64,000 nucleotides of DNA. It comes from an uncultured Flavobacteriales bacterium. Lineage in GTDB: Bacteria > Bacteroidota > Bacteroidia > Flavobacteriales > Weeksellaceae. Below are positions 1 through 7,862 of this stretch, one piece after another; within the stretch, counting starts at the first letter, position 1; each line of letters starts with the position of its first letter. The notes below the pieces were generated by a model. It was not told where the DNA came from. It saw only the letters and a list, made by a program, of their open reading frames with translations, and ran no database searches. The translations under genes and the position numbers were made by a program. The stretch is taken from contig CALJKL010000002.1 of NCBI GenBank assembly GCA_937973555.1, positions 1 through 64,000 on the forward strand, written 5' to 3'.

Positions 1-52
1 TTTGGCACGTATTTTTAATATTACATATCATAATAATTAAATAATTAATATT

Positions 53-904
53 ATGAAATCAATAATTAAAAAAATAGTTTTCGCATCGTTATTTACAGTT
101 TCAGGTATGGCATTATCACAATATTCTGAAAATGAAATTGCATATGCTAATAATAATTATGATAATGGAGATCAATATCAATATTATTATGATGACTATA
201 ATTATCCGGACGAATATTATTATGAATATCCTTCAGATTATTATACAAATGGTTTTTATAAGGGGTACTATAATGATTATAGAAATGCGGTTATAGGGAT
301 TAATTGGGATCGGTTTTTCATTGAATTTAGATTGTCTCCTGTTCAGATAAGGGAAATAAGAATCCTCAATGCCAGATTTCCTAATTATGGCCAATGGCAA
401 AAATATTACAGATATAATCCGGATAGATGGTATTACGATAGATTCATAGCGTTAGAAAGAATATTGGGGCCAAGAATATATGTAGTTTTCTATCAAAGAT
501 ACTATCATAATTATAACCCCATTGTGTATTTCCAAAATTATAGAGTAAAAAATTACAGACCATCAGTTTATATTACTCCAAGGTACAGAAATGTAGATGT
601 AAGGACTTTTAAAAATGAAAACTTCAGAAATGGAAATTTCAGAAATGAAAGAGATAAAAATATAGATAATGTAAGGGAAAACAATGGATTTCGTGGAGGG
701 ATGCAAAATAACGGAAAAGGCTTTAAAAGAGATGATGATAGACCGAAAAATTTTGGAAATGAAAATAACCAAAGGGGTGGTGGATTTAGAAATGATGTCC
801 CTAAGAATGAGGAAAGGATGAGAAATGAAGATCGAGGATTTAGAGGTCAAAAAAATCCTGGAGAAAATAAGGAAAGAGGAAACAATGGTAGACGATTTAG
901 ATAA
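53..904 (+). CDS. secreted Tyr/Asn-rich hypothetical protein with RGG-like tail
   Basis: No function recognised. The 283-aa product starts with a signal peptide (about residues 1-22, MKSIIKKIVFASLFTVSGMA) and has no lipobox, so export to the periplasm or outside is inferred. Residues about 25-75 are extremely rich in Tyr, Asn and Asp. A structured middle (about 85-165) carries an LSPVQIREIRIL segment and aromatic-rich repeats such as NPDRWYYDRF. The last 90 residues are low-complexity and basic, with repeated FRN, RGG and NNG motifs. A terminator-like hairpin follows, so it is probably a single-gene transcript. The promoter is at or beyond the left edge. Similar Y/N/R-rich secreted proteins occur in Chryseobacterium-type genomes, but I cannot assign a role. 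Confidence 0.75.
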   Translation: MKSIIKKIVFASLFTVSGMALSQYSENEIAYANNNYDNGDQYQYYYDDYNYPDEYYYEYPSDYYTNGFYKGYYNDYRNAVIGINWDRFFIEFRLSPVQIREIRILNARFPNYGQWQKYYRYNPDRWYYDRFIALERILGPRIYVVFYQRYYHNYNPIVYFQNYRVKNYRPSVYITPRYRNVDVRTFKNENFRNGNFRNERDKNIDNVRENNGFRGGMQNNGKGFKRDDDRPKNFGNENNQRGGGFRNDVPKNEERMRNEDRGFRGQKNPGENKERGNNGRRFR

Positions 905-946
905 AAAACCATATTAATATAATTTTTATTTTTTTTACATTCATGC

Positions 947-972
947 AAAGCGGAATTTATTTCCGCTTTTTT
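947..972 (+). terminator. intrinsic terminator
   Basis: Stem AAAGCGGAA / TTCCGCTTT with a short T/A loop and a run of T. It is nearly identical to the hairpins at 1473 and 5388. Confidence 0.8.
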
Positions 973-1074
973 CATTTTATAATTAAAAATTTAACAAAAT
1001 ATTAATACAATATAAATTAATTTTCTACTATTTTTAAAATCAAAATAAATATTAACTCATTAAAAATTAAAAAG

Positions 1075-1434
1075 ATGAAAAAAATTATTATGGCTTTATC
1101 ATTAATGATAGCTACAGCCACATTTGCACAGGAACAACCAAAGATGGAAAAATCTTACCCCAATCAAGAACAGCGCAAACAGAAACAACAAGAGCATTTG
1201 GATAAAATGCAGAAAGATCTTAATCTTTCTCCTGAGCAAGTTCAGAAAATTAAGGCAATGCAAGATGAACATTTTTCTGAAATGGAAACCAAAAAAAAAG
1301 ATCATGATGCTGAGATGAAAAATATTCTTACACCAGATCAGTATCAAAAATGGAAAAAACAAAAAGAAGAAATGATGGAGGGAAAAAAAGGCATGCATAA
1401 AATGGATGGAAAGAAAAAGAAAAATAAATATTAA
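1075..1434 (+). CDS. small secreted Spy/CpxP-like (LTxxQ) protein
   Basis: A 119-aa exported protein with signal peptide MKKIIMALSLMIATATFA cleaved before QEQ. The mature part is helical, charged, and rich in Lys, Met and Gln. It has two LTxxQ-like motifs, LNLSPEQVQKIK (about 50-61) and LTPDQYQKWK (about 84-93). This spacing is typical of small periplasmic Spy/CpxP/DUF4890-type proteins, some of which act as envelope-stress chaperones; the role here is inferred from family only. The tail (MEGKKGMHKMDGKKKK) is Lys/Met-rich. A TATTTTTA element at about 1028-1035 is a weak -7 promoter candidate. A terminator follows, so the gene is probably monocistronic. Confidence 0.8.
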   Translation: MKKIIMALSLMIATATFAQEQPKMEKSYPNQEQRKQKQQEHLDKMQKDLNLSPEQVQKIKAMQDEHFSEMETKKKDHDAEMKNILTPDQYQKWKKQKEEMMEGKKGMHKMDGKKKKNKY

Positions 1435-1472
1435 AATGAAAGCCTTTTAGGATTGAAAGAACAATAAAATCA

Positions 1473-1499
1473 AAAGCGGAATTTAGTTCCGCTTTTTTT
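1473..1499 (+). terminator. intrinsic terminator
   Basis: Stem AAAAGCGGAA / TTCCGCTTTT with loop TTTAG and a T-tract. It closes the LTxxQ gene. Confidence 0.85.
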
Positions 1500-1559
1500 A
1501 ATTAAAAATATGTTTTTTTATGGAAATTTTAATAATTTTAGCAAAAACTTTTAACCATT

Positions 1560-3446
1560 ATGAACAAAATTTTTCTTTTGTTATTTTTTATTGTTTCTAT
1601 ATTCTTTTCAGCACAGGATTATCCTGTTTCTGCGATTCCTGATGAACTTAAAAAGAATGCATATGCAGTAATAAGAAATGATAATACCATCATAAATATC
1701 AATGATATAGACGAAATAGTAACAAATGTTGATAAAACTGTTACCATTCTCAATAAATCCGGTGATGATTTTTCTGCTGTTTTTATCCCTTATGATAATA
1801 GTGTCTATGTAAGTGATATAAGGGTTTTTATTTTAGATGAAAACGGAAAGATAACTAAAAAATATTCTAAAAGTGATTTTACAGATGTAAGACATAGTGA
1901 TTCTTTTTCTTTTTATGACGATAACAGGGTAATGTACTTGCATCACATTTCTGTTTCATATCCTTATTCTATACATTATTCTTACGTTTCTACAACAAAA
2001 AACACAGTATTTATTCCAGATTTCACTCCAATAAATAGTTATAATATATCAAGCCAAAAAACCAGTTTGGTTATAAACAATAAATCTGGGATTGTACTAA
2101 GGAATAAAATTCATGAAAATGATTTTTCTAAACTGATATCATCACAAAGCTTAAATACCTACAATTATTCCTATGAAAATGTACCTGCGGTTGATAATGA
2201 AAGAATGTCACCAAGTTTAGATCAATTTTTGCCAAGAGTAGAATTTTCATTGGATAAATTTAATTTGGAGGGTAAGCAAGGGGAGCTTATAAACTGGCAG
2301 AGTTTTGGGAATTGGTATTATAAAAATTTAATTTTACCATCATCTGAAATTACCCCTGAACTCAGGGCTGAAGTTGCGGCATTAAATTTAACAGGAACAA
2401 CCTCCGAAAAAGTAAAAAAACTTTACCAATATATGCAGAAAAAGACCAGATATGTTTTCGTTGCCATTGGTATAGGTGGATGGAAGCCAATGCTTGCAGA
2501 AGAGGTAAGGAATAAAGGTTATGGAGACTGCAAAGCACTTACCAATTATATGAGAACGCTTCTTGAAGTGGCAGGCATCAAATCATATTATTGCGTGATT
2601 AATGATAATCGTTCTGTAAAAAAATTTGATACAGACTTCCCGGAAATGGGTGGTAATCATGCTGTTTTGATGATTCCAACAGAGAAAGAAGCTATCTGGC
2701 TAGAAAATACATCTCAAAATATTGCTTTTAATCATCTTAACTATACATCACTTGATAGAAATGTATTTGCAATTGCCAGTGATGAAGTAAAATTAATCAA
2801 TACACCATCCTATAAGCCGGAGGATAATAAAGAACTCTTGAATGCTGTAGTGAAAATAAATCCGGACAACAGCATAGAAGTGGAATCTAAGTTTCAGTTC
2901 TCAGGTTCACAGTATGATTTTCAGTTGCATATCGCTACACTCAATAAAGATGAGGTGATAGATGAAATGAAAGAAAGATATGCTAATCTGAAATTTGAAA
3001 ATTTATCAGTAGAAAATATTATAAACAACAAGGATGAAGCTTTGGTGAATTATGAAATGAAATTTAAAGCCAAAGACTATTCAAAAAAACTTGGCGAAGA
3101 TATATTTTTTAGGGCCATGCCTTTTATAGAGAATATACCCTATAGCAATAATGATGAAAGAAAGATGCCTTTAGAGGTGCCTTTTTCTTTCCAGGATATA
3201 TTTAAGGTAGAATTTGTAATTCCTACAGGGTATAAAATTGCAGAATTGCCAAAATCTATAGGGTTTTCTTCTGAATTTGGAGATTACGCGATGACATTTA
3301 CCACAAATGATGATAAACTTTATGTAAACAGGATGATTACTTTGAAAAAACAATTTTATCCTAAAGAAAAATACCAAGAATATCTAAATTTTAGAAAGAA
3401 AACTACCAATCTAGACAATACTAAAATTTTAATTACAAAACAATAA
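1560..3446 (+). CDS. secreted DUF3857 and transglutaminase-like protein (catalytic Cys present)
   Basis: The 628-aa product has a signal peptide (about 1-18, cut near FSAQD), an N-terminal DUF3857-type beta domain (about 50-220) and a transglutaminase-like cysteine domain (about 280-400). The Cys is in YGDCKALTNY (Cys324) and the His in GGNHAVLMIP (His367), followed by WLENTS where the third acidic residue would lie, so a Cys-His-Glu/Asp site looks intact. A C-terminal beta region follows (about 420-628). DUF3857/transglutaminase proteins are common exported proteins in Bacteroidota. Their substrates are generally unknown, and protein or peptide cross-linking or cleavage is only a possibility. 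It is the first gene of a two-gene unit with its paralog 3 bp downstream, and the shared terminator lies after the second gene. Confidence 0.85.
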   Translation: MNKIFLLLFFIVSIFFSAQDYPVSAIPDELKKNAYAVIRNDNTIININDIDEIVTNVDKTVTILNKSGDDFSAVFIPYDNSVYVSDIRVFILDENGKITKKYSKSDFTDVRHSDSFSFYDDNRVMYLHHISVSYPYSIHYSYVSTTKNTVFIPDFTPINSYNISSQKTSLVINNKSGIVLRNKIHENDFSKLISSQSLNTYNYSYENVPAVDNERMSPSLDQFLPRVEFSLDKFNLEGKQGELINWQSFGNWYYKNLILPSSEITPELRAEVAALNLTGTTSEKVKKLYQYMQKKTRYVFVAIGIGGWKPMLAEEVRNKGYGDCKALTNYMRTLLEVAGIKSYYCVINDNRSVKKFDTDFPEMGGNHAVLMIPTEKEAIWLENTSQNIAFNHLNYTSLDRNVFAIASDEVKLINTPSYKPEDNKELLNAVVKINPDNSIEVESKFQFSGSQYDFQLHIATLNKDEVIDEMKERYANLKFENLSVENIINNKDEALVNYEMKFKAKDYSKKLGEDIFFRAMPFIENIPYSNNDERKMPLEVPFSFQDIFKVEFVIPTGYKIAELPKSIGFSSEFGDYAMTFTTNDDKLYVNRMITLKKQFYPKEKYQEYLNFRKKTTNLDNTKILITKQ

Positions 3447-3449
3447 CCT

Positions 3450-5384
3450 ATGAAAACCAAATACTCTATTTTATTTTTATTTTTATCCATTTTACTTTTT
3501 GCTCAATACAAATTTTTAGACATTCCTAAATTTGATGAAAAAGATTTAAAAAAAGAAAAGTCTTTCATACAGGAAGATGCCTCTGCAGAAATATTATATT
3601 CTTCTATTCATAATTTAATTGATATGAATAGTGGTTCGATGGAAATTACAGTTTTCAAAAGAATTAAAATTTATAAAAAAGACAAAGCTTCAGACTATCT
3701 TAATGTGGAAATCTCTCTTTATAAAAATTCACGTAATGATCGAGAAATGGTTTCTGGAATAAAAGCCATGACTTATAATCTTGAAAACGGCAAAGTAGAA
3801 ACTACCGTTATAGAAAAGGATTCTAAATTCAAATCTAAAGAAAGTAAGTATGAAACAGTTGAGAAGTTTGCATTTGAAAATGTAAAAGATGGCTCTGTAA
3901 TAGAATATAAATATACAATTCTTACCCCTTTTTTTTATGAACTGCCTAAAGTGTACTTCGAAACAGACATTCCAATTGTTTATGAAGAATATATATTAGA
4001 TGCCCCTAAACCTTATGGTTTTAATATTAATTTTCAAGGGGGGCTTATTCCTAAATATAGAGAAGTAGGAGGAAGAGCTGTAATTGGAGTTGATTATAAT
4101 ACGTGGAGGCTTGGTTTTGAAAATGTAAAGCCATTCAAGGAAGAAAAATTTATGAGGAATAGTAGTAATTTTAAAAGTTCCATAAGACCTGAAATTAATT
4201 CTACGTATTTTAATAATGATTTTAAAAGTTACGCTATTTCGTGGGAAGATGTAAGAAAGAAATTGCAAGAAAATGAAAGTTTTGGAGGGCAGTTGGCTAA
4301 AAAATCATTTGCAAAAGATCTTTTAACGCCCGAAATTATAGCAGCACCAACTCCTTTAAAAAAAGCTGAAGAAATATTAAAATTCATACAAAAAAATTAC
4401 ACTTGGGATCATTCTATAGGTATTTTGACAGATAAGGGAGTGAAAAATCTTACTACAACTAAATTGGGCAATGCTGCAGAAATTAATTTGCTTATGGTAA
4501 TGATGATGCGTGAAGCAGGTCTTAATGCTAATCCTATTCTTTTAAAAATAGTTTATTATGGATTACTGAATATTGCTTATCCTTCTATAAAAGATCCTAA
4601 TTATGTTATTGCAGGTTTAGAATTAGACAATAATGTTCTGTATGTTTTTGATGGTACTTCAAAACAGTCCGAACCCAATCTATTGCCTCCAAGAGCCTAT
4701 AATTATAATGGCGTTCTCTTGAGAGAAAAAAATCCTGTAATTTTAGATATAAACAATTCTATTCTAAGCCAAACATATCTTACAGTAGATGCTAAATTAA
4801 ATATAGATGGTGCAGTTGAGGGTAGTTTTAAGGATAGAGATACTAAGTTGTTTTCTATATTGGATAATGAAAGATACCAGGAAAATAAAGACTCATATCA
4901 AAAAGAATATAAAGAGAGGTATACTTTTCCTTTCAGTGATATAAAATCAGGAATGGTAAATGATAAAGATTTTGAAACCAGCTTCAATTTTAATTCAGAT
5001 ACTTTTGTTGATGCATTGGGGGGTAAGTTAGTTTTCAATCCTTTATTGTTCTTATATAGGCAAAATCATGATTTTAACCAAACTGAAGAAAGAAAATACC
5101 CCATAGAATTCTATTCTTCCTATGAGAATTCGAAAAAGGTAACTATTACTATACCAGATGGATACAAATTTGAGAATTTGCCAAAATCTAAAAAAATAAA
5201 AACAGAGGATGATGGAATTGTTTATTCATACGTTATAACAACAAAAGGCAATAAGATCACAGTAGAAACCTCAGTTAAGATTGACTCTACAGATTATCCT
5301 AAAGAGTATTACCCTGCATTCAAGCAAATATTTGATACAATCACCCAGTTCGAAGGGCAATTGGTAACTATTGTCAAAAAATAA
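3450..5384 (+). CDS. secreted DUF3857 and transglutaminase-like paralog without catalytic Cys
   Basis: A 644-aa paralog of the gene 3 bp upstream, with signal peptide MKTKYSILFLFLSILLFAQ. It has the same DUF3857 (about 45-250) and transglutaminase-like (about 300-420) layout. Where the partner has GDCKALTNY, this protein reads LGNAAEINLLM (about 339-349). The nucleophilic Cys is absent, and I see no His motif equivalent to GGNHAV. It is therefore probably non-catalytic, perhaps a binding partner of the upstream protein. Variants with an (S/A)-A-(E/D)-I-N motif at this place are known in flavobacterial relatives, so the loss looks inherited and not a recent mutation. The reading frame is intact over its full length. 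Confidence 0.85.
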   Translation: MKTKYSILFLFLSILLFAQYKFLDIPKFDEKDLKKEKSFIQEDASAEILYSSIHNLIDMNSGSMEITVFKRIKIYKKDKASDYLNVEISLYKNSRNDREMVSGIKAMTYNLENGKVETTVIEKDSKFKSKESKYETVEKFAFENVKDGSVIEYKYTILTPFFYELPKVYFETDIPIVYEEYILDAPKPYGFNINFQGGLIPKYREVGGRAVIGVDYNTWRLGFENVKPFKEEKFMRNSSNFKSSIRPEINSTYFNNDFKSYAISWEDVRKKLQENESFGGQLAKKSFAKDLLTPEIIAAPTPLKKAEEILKFIQKNYTWDHSIGILTDKGVKNLTTTKLGNAAEINLLMVMMMREAGLNANPILLKIVYYGLLNIAYPSIKDPNYVIAGLELDNNVLYVFDGTSKQSEPNLLPPRAYNYNGVLLREKNPVILDINNSILSQTYLTVDAKLNIDGAVEGSFKDRDTKLFSILDNERYQENKDSYQKEYKERYTFPFSDIKSGMVNDKDFETSFNFNSDTFVDALGGKLVFNPLLFLYRQNHDFNQTEERKYPIEFYSSYENSKKVTITIPDGYKFENLPKSKKIKTEDDGIVYSYVITTKGNKITVETSVKIDSTDYPKEYYPAFKQIFDTITQFEGQLVTIVKK

Positions 5385-5387
5385 ATC

Positions 5388-5414
5388 AAAAGTGGAATTT
5401 AGTTCCGCTTTTTT
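5388..5414 (+). terminator. intrinsic terminator
   Basis: Stem AAAAGTGGAA / TTCCGCTTTT (one G-U pair) with loop TTTAG and a T-run. It is the third near-copy of the same terminator in 5 kb and closes the DUF3857 gene pair. Confidence 0.85.
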
Positions 5415-5455
5415 GTTTGTTGGGATTTGTGTAATTTTAGGCAAAATAATACAAC

Positions 5456-6949
5456 ATGTTAATTTACGGAGTAGACCATTTTGCCATTGCAGATGTAATC
5501 GATATTATACACGGAAAAAAGAAAGCAAAACTAGATAAGCATTCTAAAGAGCAAATTCTCAAATCTTATCAGAATGTTCAAAAAATTGTAAAATCAGATA
5601 AGACGGTTTACGGTATCAATACGGGTTTTGGGCCACTTTGTGAAACCAAAATATCAGAAGAGGAAACTTCTAAACTTCAGGAAAATCTCATCATTTCTCA
5701 TGCTGTTGGGGTGGGTAAGCCAATTGATAAAGAACTTTCAAAAATCATGATGGTTTGCAAAATCCATGCATTGTCAAAAGGTTTTTCTGGCATTTCTTTG
5801 GAAGTGGTAGAGCGATTAATTACCATGATGGAGAAGGATATTATTCCTGTGGTGCCAGAACAAGGTTCTGTAGGGGCAAGTGGTGATTTAGCACCCTTGG
5901 CTCATTTGGTTTTGCCATTATTAGGATTAGGCCAGGTTTGGGAAAATGGTAAGCCTCATTCTACTGGTATTATTTTAGAAGAACATGGATTAAAACCATT
6001 AAAACTTCAGGCAAAAGAAGGCCTGGCCTTAATTAATGGCACTCAGTTTATTTTGGCGCATGCTGTTTTAGGATTAGATAAATTTGAATATTTGTTGAAT
6101 TTGGCAGATTTAGCAGCTGCTTTCAGTATAGAAGCATACCAAGGCTCTGCCAGTCCATTCAAAAAAGAATTGCACGAAATCCGTCCCTATAAAGGCAGTA
6201 AACATGTAGCAAAAAGGATGGTGAAATTTCTAAAAGGCTCAGAAAATTTAGATTATCATGAAAACTGCGGCAGGGTACAAGATCCTTATTCTTTGCGTTG
6301 TGTGCCACAAGTGCATGGTGCCAGTAGAAATGCTTTTGAGCACTTGAAAGAGCTTGCTGAAACCGAATTGAATTCCGTAACCGACAATCCTATTGTACTC
6401 TCCGAAGAAGAGGCCATTTCCGGAGGGAATTTCCATGGCCAACTGATGGCGCTTCCTTTAGATTATGCTACTTTGGCGGCTGCAGAATTGGGCAACATCT
6501 CAGACAGAAGAAGTTATCTTTTGTTGGAAGGTAAATATGGTTTGCCAAAACTTCTTGTTGAAAGTTCTGGACTTAATTCAGGATTTATGATTCCGCAATA
6601 TACTACGGCGGCTTTGGTAACGGAGAATAAAACACTTTGTTTTCCGGCTTCTGCAGATTCTGTGCCTACCAGTTTAGGGCAAGAAGATCATGTTTCTATG
6701 GGAAGTATTTCGGGCAGAAAATTCAATCAGGTGTTGGGGAATTTAGAGCATATTTTGGCCATTGAGTTGATGTTTGCTGCTCAAGGATTAGAGTTCCGAA
6801 GACCTTTGAAATCTTCAAAAGTCATTGAAGAAAATTACGAAATCATTCGCAAAAAAGTCAAAAAACTCGAAAACGACAGGCTGATAGGTGAGGATATGCT
6901 TGCTGTAGTGGATATGGTGAGGAACAGGAAGTTTATTGTTGAAATGTAA
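5456..6949 (+). CDS. hutH: histidine ammonia-lyase
   Basis: Histidase converts L-histidine to trans-urocanate and ammonia, the first step of histidine degradation, in the cytoplasm. The protein is 497 aa, usual for the family. It carries the signature GSVGASGDLAPLAHLVL, in which Ala141-Ser142-Gly143 form the MIO electrophile, and the Tyr-loop motif VYGINTGFGP (about 51-60). No hutU, hutI or hutG is beside it, so the rest of the pathway must be elsewhere in the genome. A TAATTTTA element at about 5431 is a weak -7 candidate. The gene ends 3 bp from the convergent dioxygenase gene with no obvious terminator between them. An aromatic amino acid lyase of another specificity is possible but less likely. 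Confidence 0.92.
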   Translation: MLIYGVDHFAIADVIDIIHGKKKAKLDKHSKEQILKSYQNVQKIVKSDKTVYGINTGFGPLCETKISEEETSKLQENLIISHAVGVGKPIDKELSKIMMVCKIHALSKGFSGISLEVVERLITMMEKDIIPVVPEQGSVGASGDLAPLAHLVLPLLGLGQVWENGKPHSTGIILEEHGLKPLKLQAKEGLALINGTQFILAHAVLGLDKFEYLLNLADLAAAFSIEAYQGSASPFKKELHEIRPYKGSKHVAKRMVKFLKGSENLDYHENCGRVQDPYSLRCVPQVHGASRNAFEHLKELAETELNSVTDNPIVLSEEEAISGGNFHGQLMALPLDYATLAAAELGNISDRRSYLLLEGKYGLPKLLVESSGLNSGFMIPQYTTAALVTENKTLCFPASADSVPTSLGQEDHVSMGSISGRKFNQVLGNLEHILAIELMFAAQGLEFRRPLKSSKVIEENYEIIRKKVKKLENDRLIGEDMLAVVDMVRNRKFIVEM

Positions 6950-6952
6950 ACA

Positions 6953-7780
6953 TTATCCTATCTTCACGCTCGTCATGCTAAGGCTTCCGCCAATCAGTTC
7001 ATCATTAAAAAGAGAAAGTTCTTCAGATTTTTCTTTCAGACCAAGAGTATAAATTAAAGGCAAATAATGATCGGGTGAGGGCACTGCGTTTTGTAAGGCT
7101 TGCCCTTGTTTTTGATAATCAATTAATCTTTGAAAATCTCCTTCCAAAAGCCAGTGGTTGGTTTTTTTTCGAGCTTCTATAGCCCAGTCCCAGCCGGCGC
7201 CTACGGTGTTGATGTTTTTCCAGTCAATCATCCTTAAGTTGTGGATTATGTTTCCACTACCGATAATAAGGATGCCTTTTTCTCGCAGTTTGCTAAGTTT
7301 TTTAGCCAGGTCAAAATGATATTGTGGTGGTTGGGTATAGTCAATGCTCATTTGTATTACAGGGATGTTGGCATTGGGGTACAAATGTTTTATCACGCTC
7401 CATGCACCATGGTCTAGGCCCCAATTGTCCGTTTCCACCGCTTCGGTTGGCAATAGTAATTTTGCTGTTTCTTTGGCCAGCTCAGGGTTGCCTTTTGCTG
7501 GATATTGTACCACAAAAAGTTCCTCTGGAAAGCCAGAAAAATCATGAATCGTTTTCTGTATTTTCCCCGAGGTCACAAAAGTTCCTTTTGTATACCAATG
7601 CGCAGAAATGCACAAAATTGCATTAGGTGTGGGTATTGTCGTAGAAACCTCTCGAAAGCCCCGTACGAATTCATTTTCTTCAATGGCATTCATCGGAGAG
7701 CCATGTCCCAAAAAAAGTACCGGCATTTTTTCGCTTTTCGGCAATTGGTCAGAAATGTTTTCTAGGTGCTGTAGAGTCAT
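6953..7780 (-). CDS. ygiD: 4,5-DOPA dioxygenase extradiol-like protein (YgiD/DODA family)
   Basis: A class III (LigB-type) extradiol dioxygenase of about 275 aa, usual for YgiD/DODA proteins, which use a single metal ion to open catechol-type rings. His residues expected to bind metal or substrate are visible in LFLGHGSPMNA, ISAHWYTKG, WGLDHGAWSV and GSGNIIHNL. The frame stays open upstream to 7891. I place the start at the ATG at 7778-7780 (MTLQHLENIS) because a TACTTTTG -7 element lies 15 nt before it (7796-7803), and the longer form would overlap the next gene. The natural substrate in Bacteroidota is not established, and the neighbours do not help. Confidence 0.85.
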   Translation of the reverse strand: MTLQHLENISDQLPKSEKMPVLFLGHGSPMNAIEENEFVRGFREVSTTIPTPNAILCISAHWYTKGTFVTSGKIQKTIHDFSGFPEELFVVQYPAKGNPELAKETAKLLLPTEAVETDNWGLDHGAWSVIKHLYPNANIPVIQMSIDYTQPPQYHFDLAKKLSKLREKGILIIGSGNIIHNLRMIDWKNINTVGAGWDWAIEARKKTNHWLLEGDFQRLIDYQKQGQALQNAVPSPDHYLPLIYTLGLKEKSEELSLFNDELIGGSLSMTSVKIG

Positions 7781-7795
7781 CGTAATAATTTTCCA

Positions 7796-7803
7796 CAAAA
7801 GTA
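7796..7803 (-). promoter_or_regulatory. -7 promoter element (TACTTTTG)
   Basis: On the minus strand this matches the Bacteroidota -7 consensus TAnnTTTG. It is 15 nt upstream of the chosen dioxygenase start and decides that start. Confidence 0.55.
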
Positions 7804-7862
7804 CTTTAACCGGTAAATCTTTGCATTGATATAAGGTAAGATTTATAAAAGTATTTGAAAGA

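Noticed and set aside
1..20. A sigma-54-like TGGCACG (3-9) at the left edge, before the first gene
   Set aside because: The -12 position reads TTTAA and lacks the invariant GC, and the site is at the window edge.
1102..1398. Antisense open frame opposite the LTxxQ gene
   Set aside because: Phe/Leu-rich composition arises from the Lys-rich sense strand; no promoter or family support.
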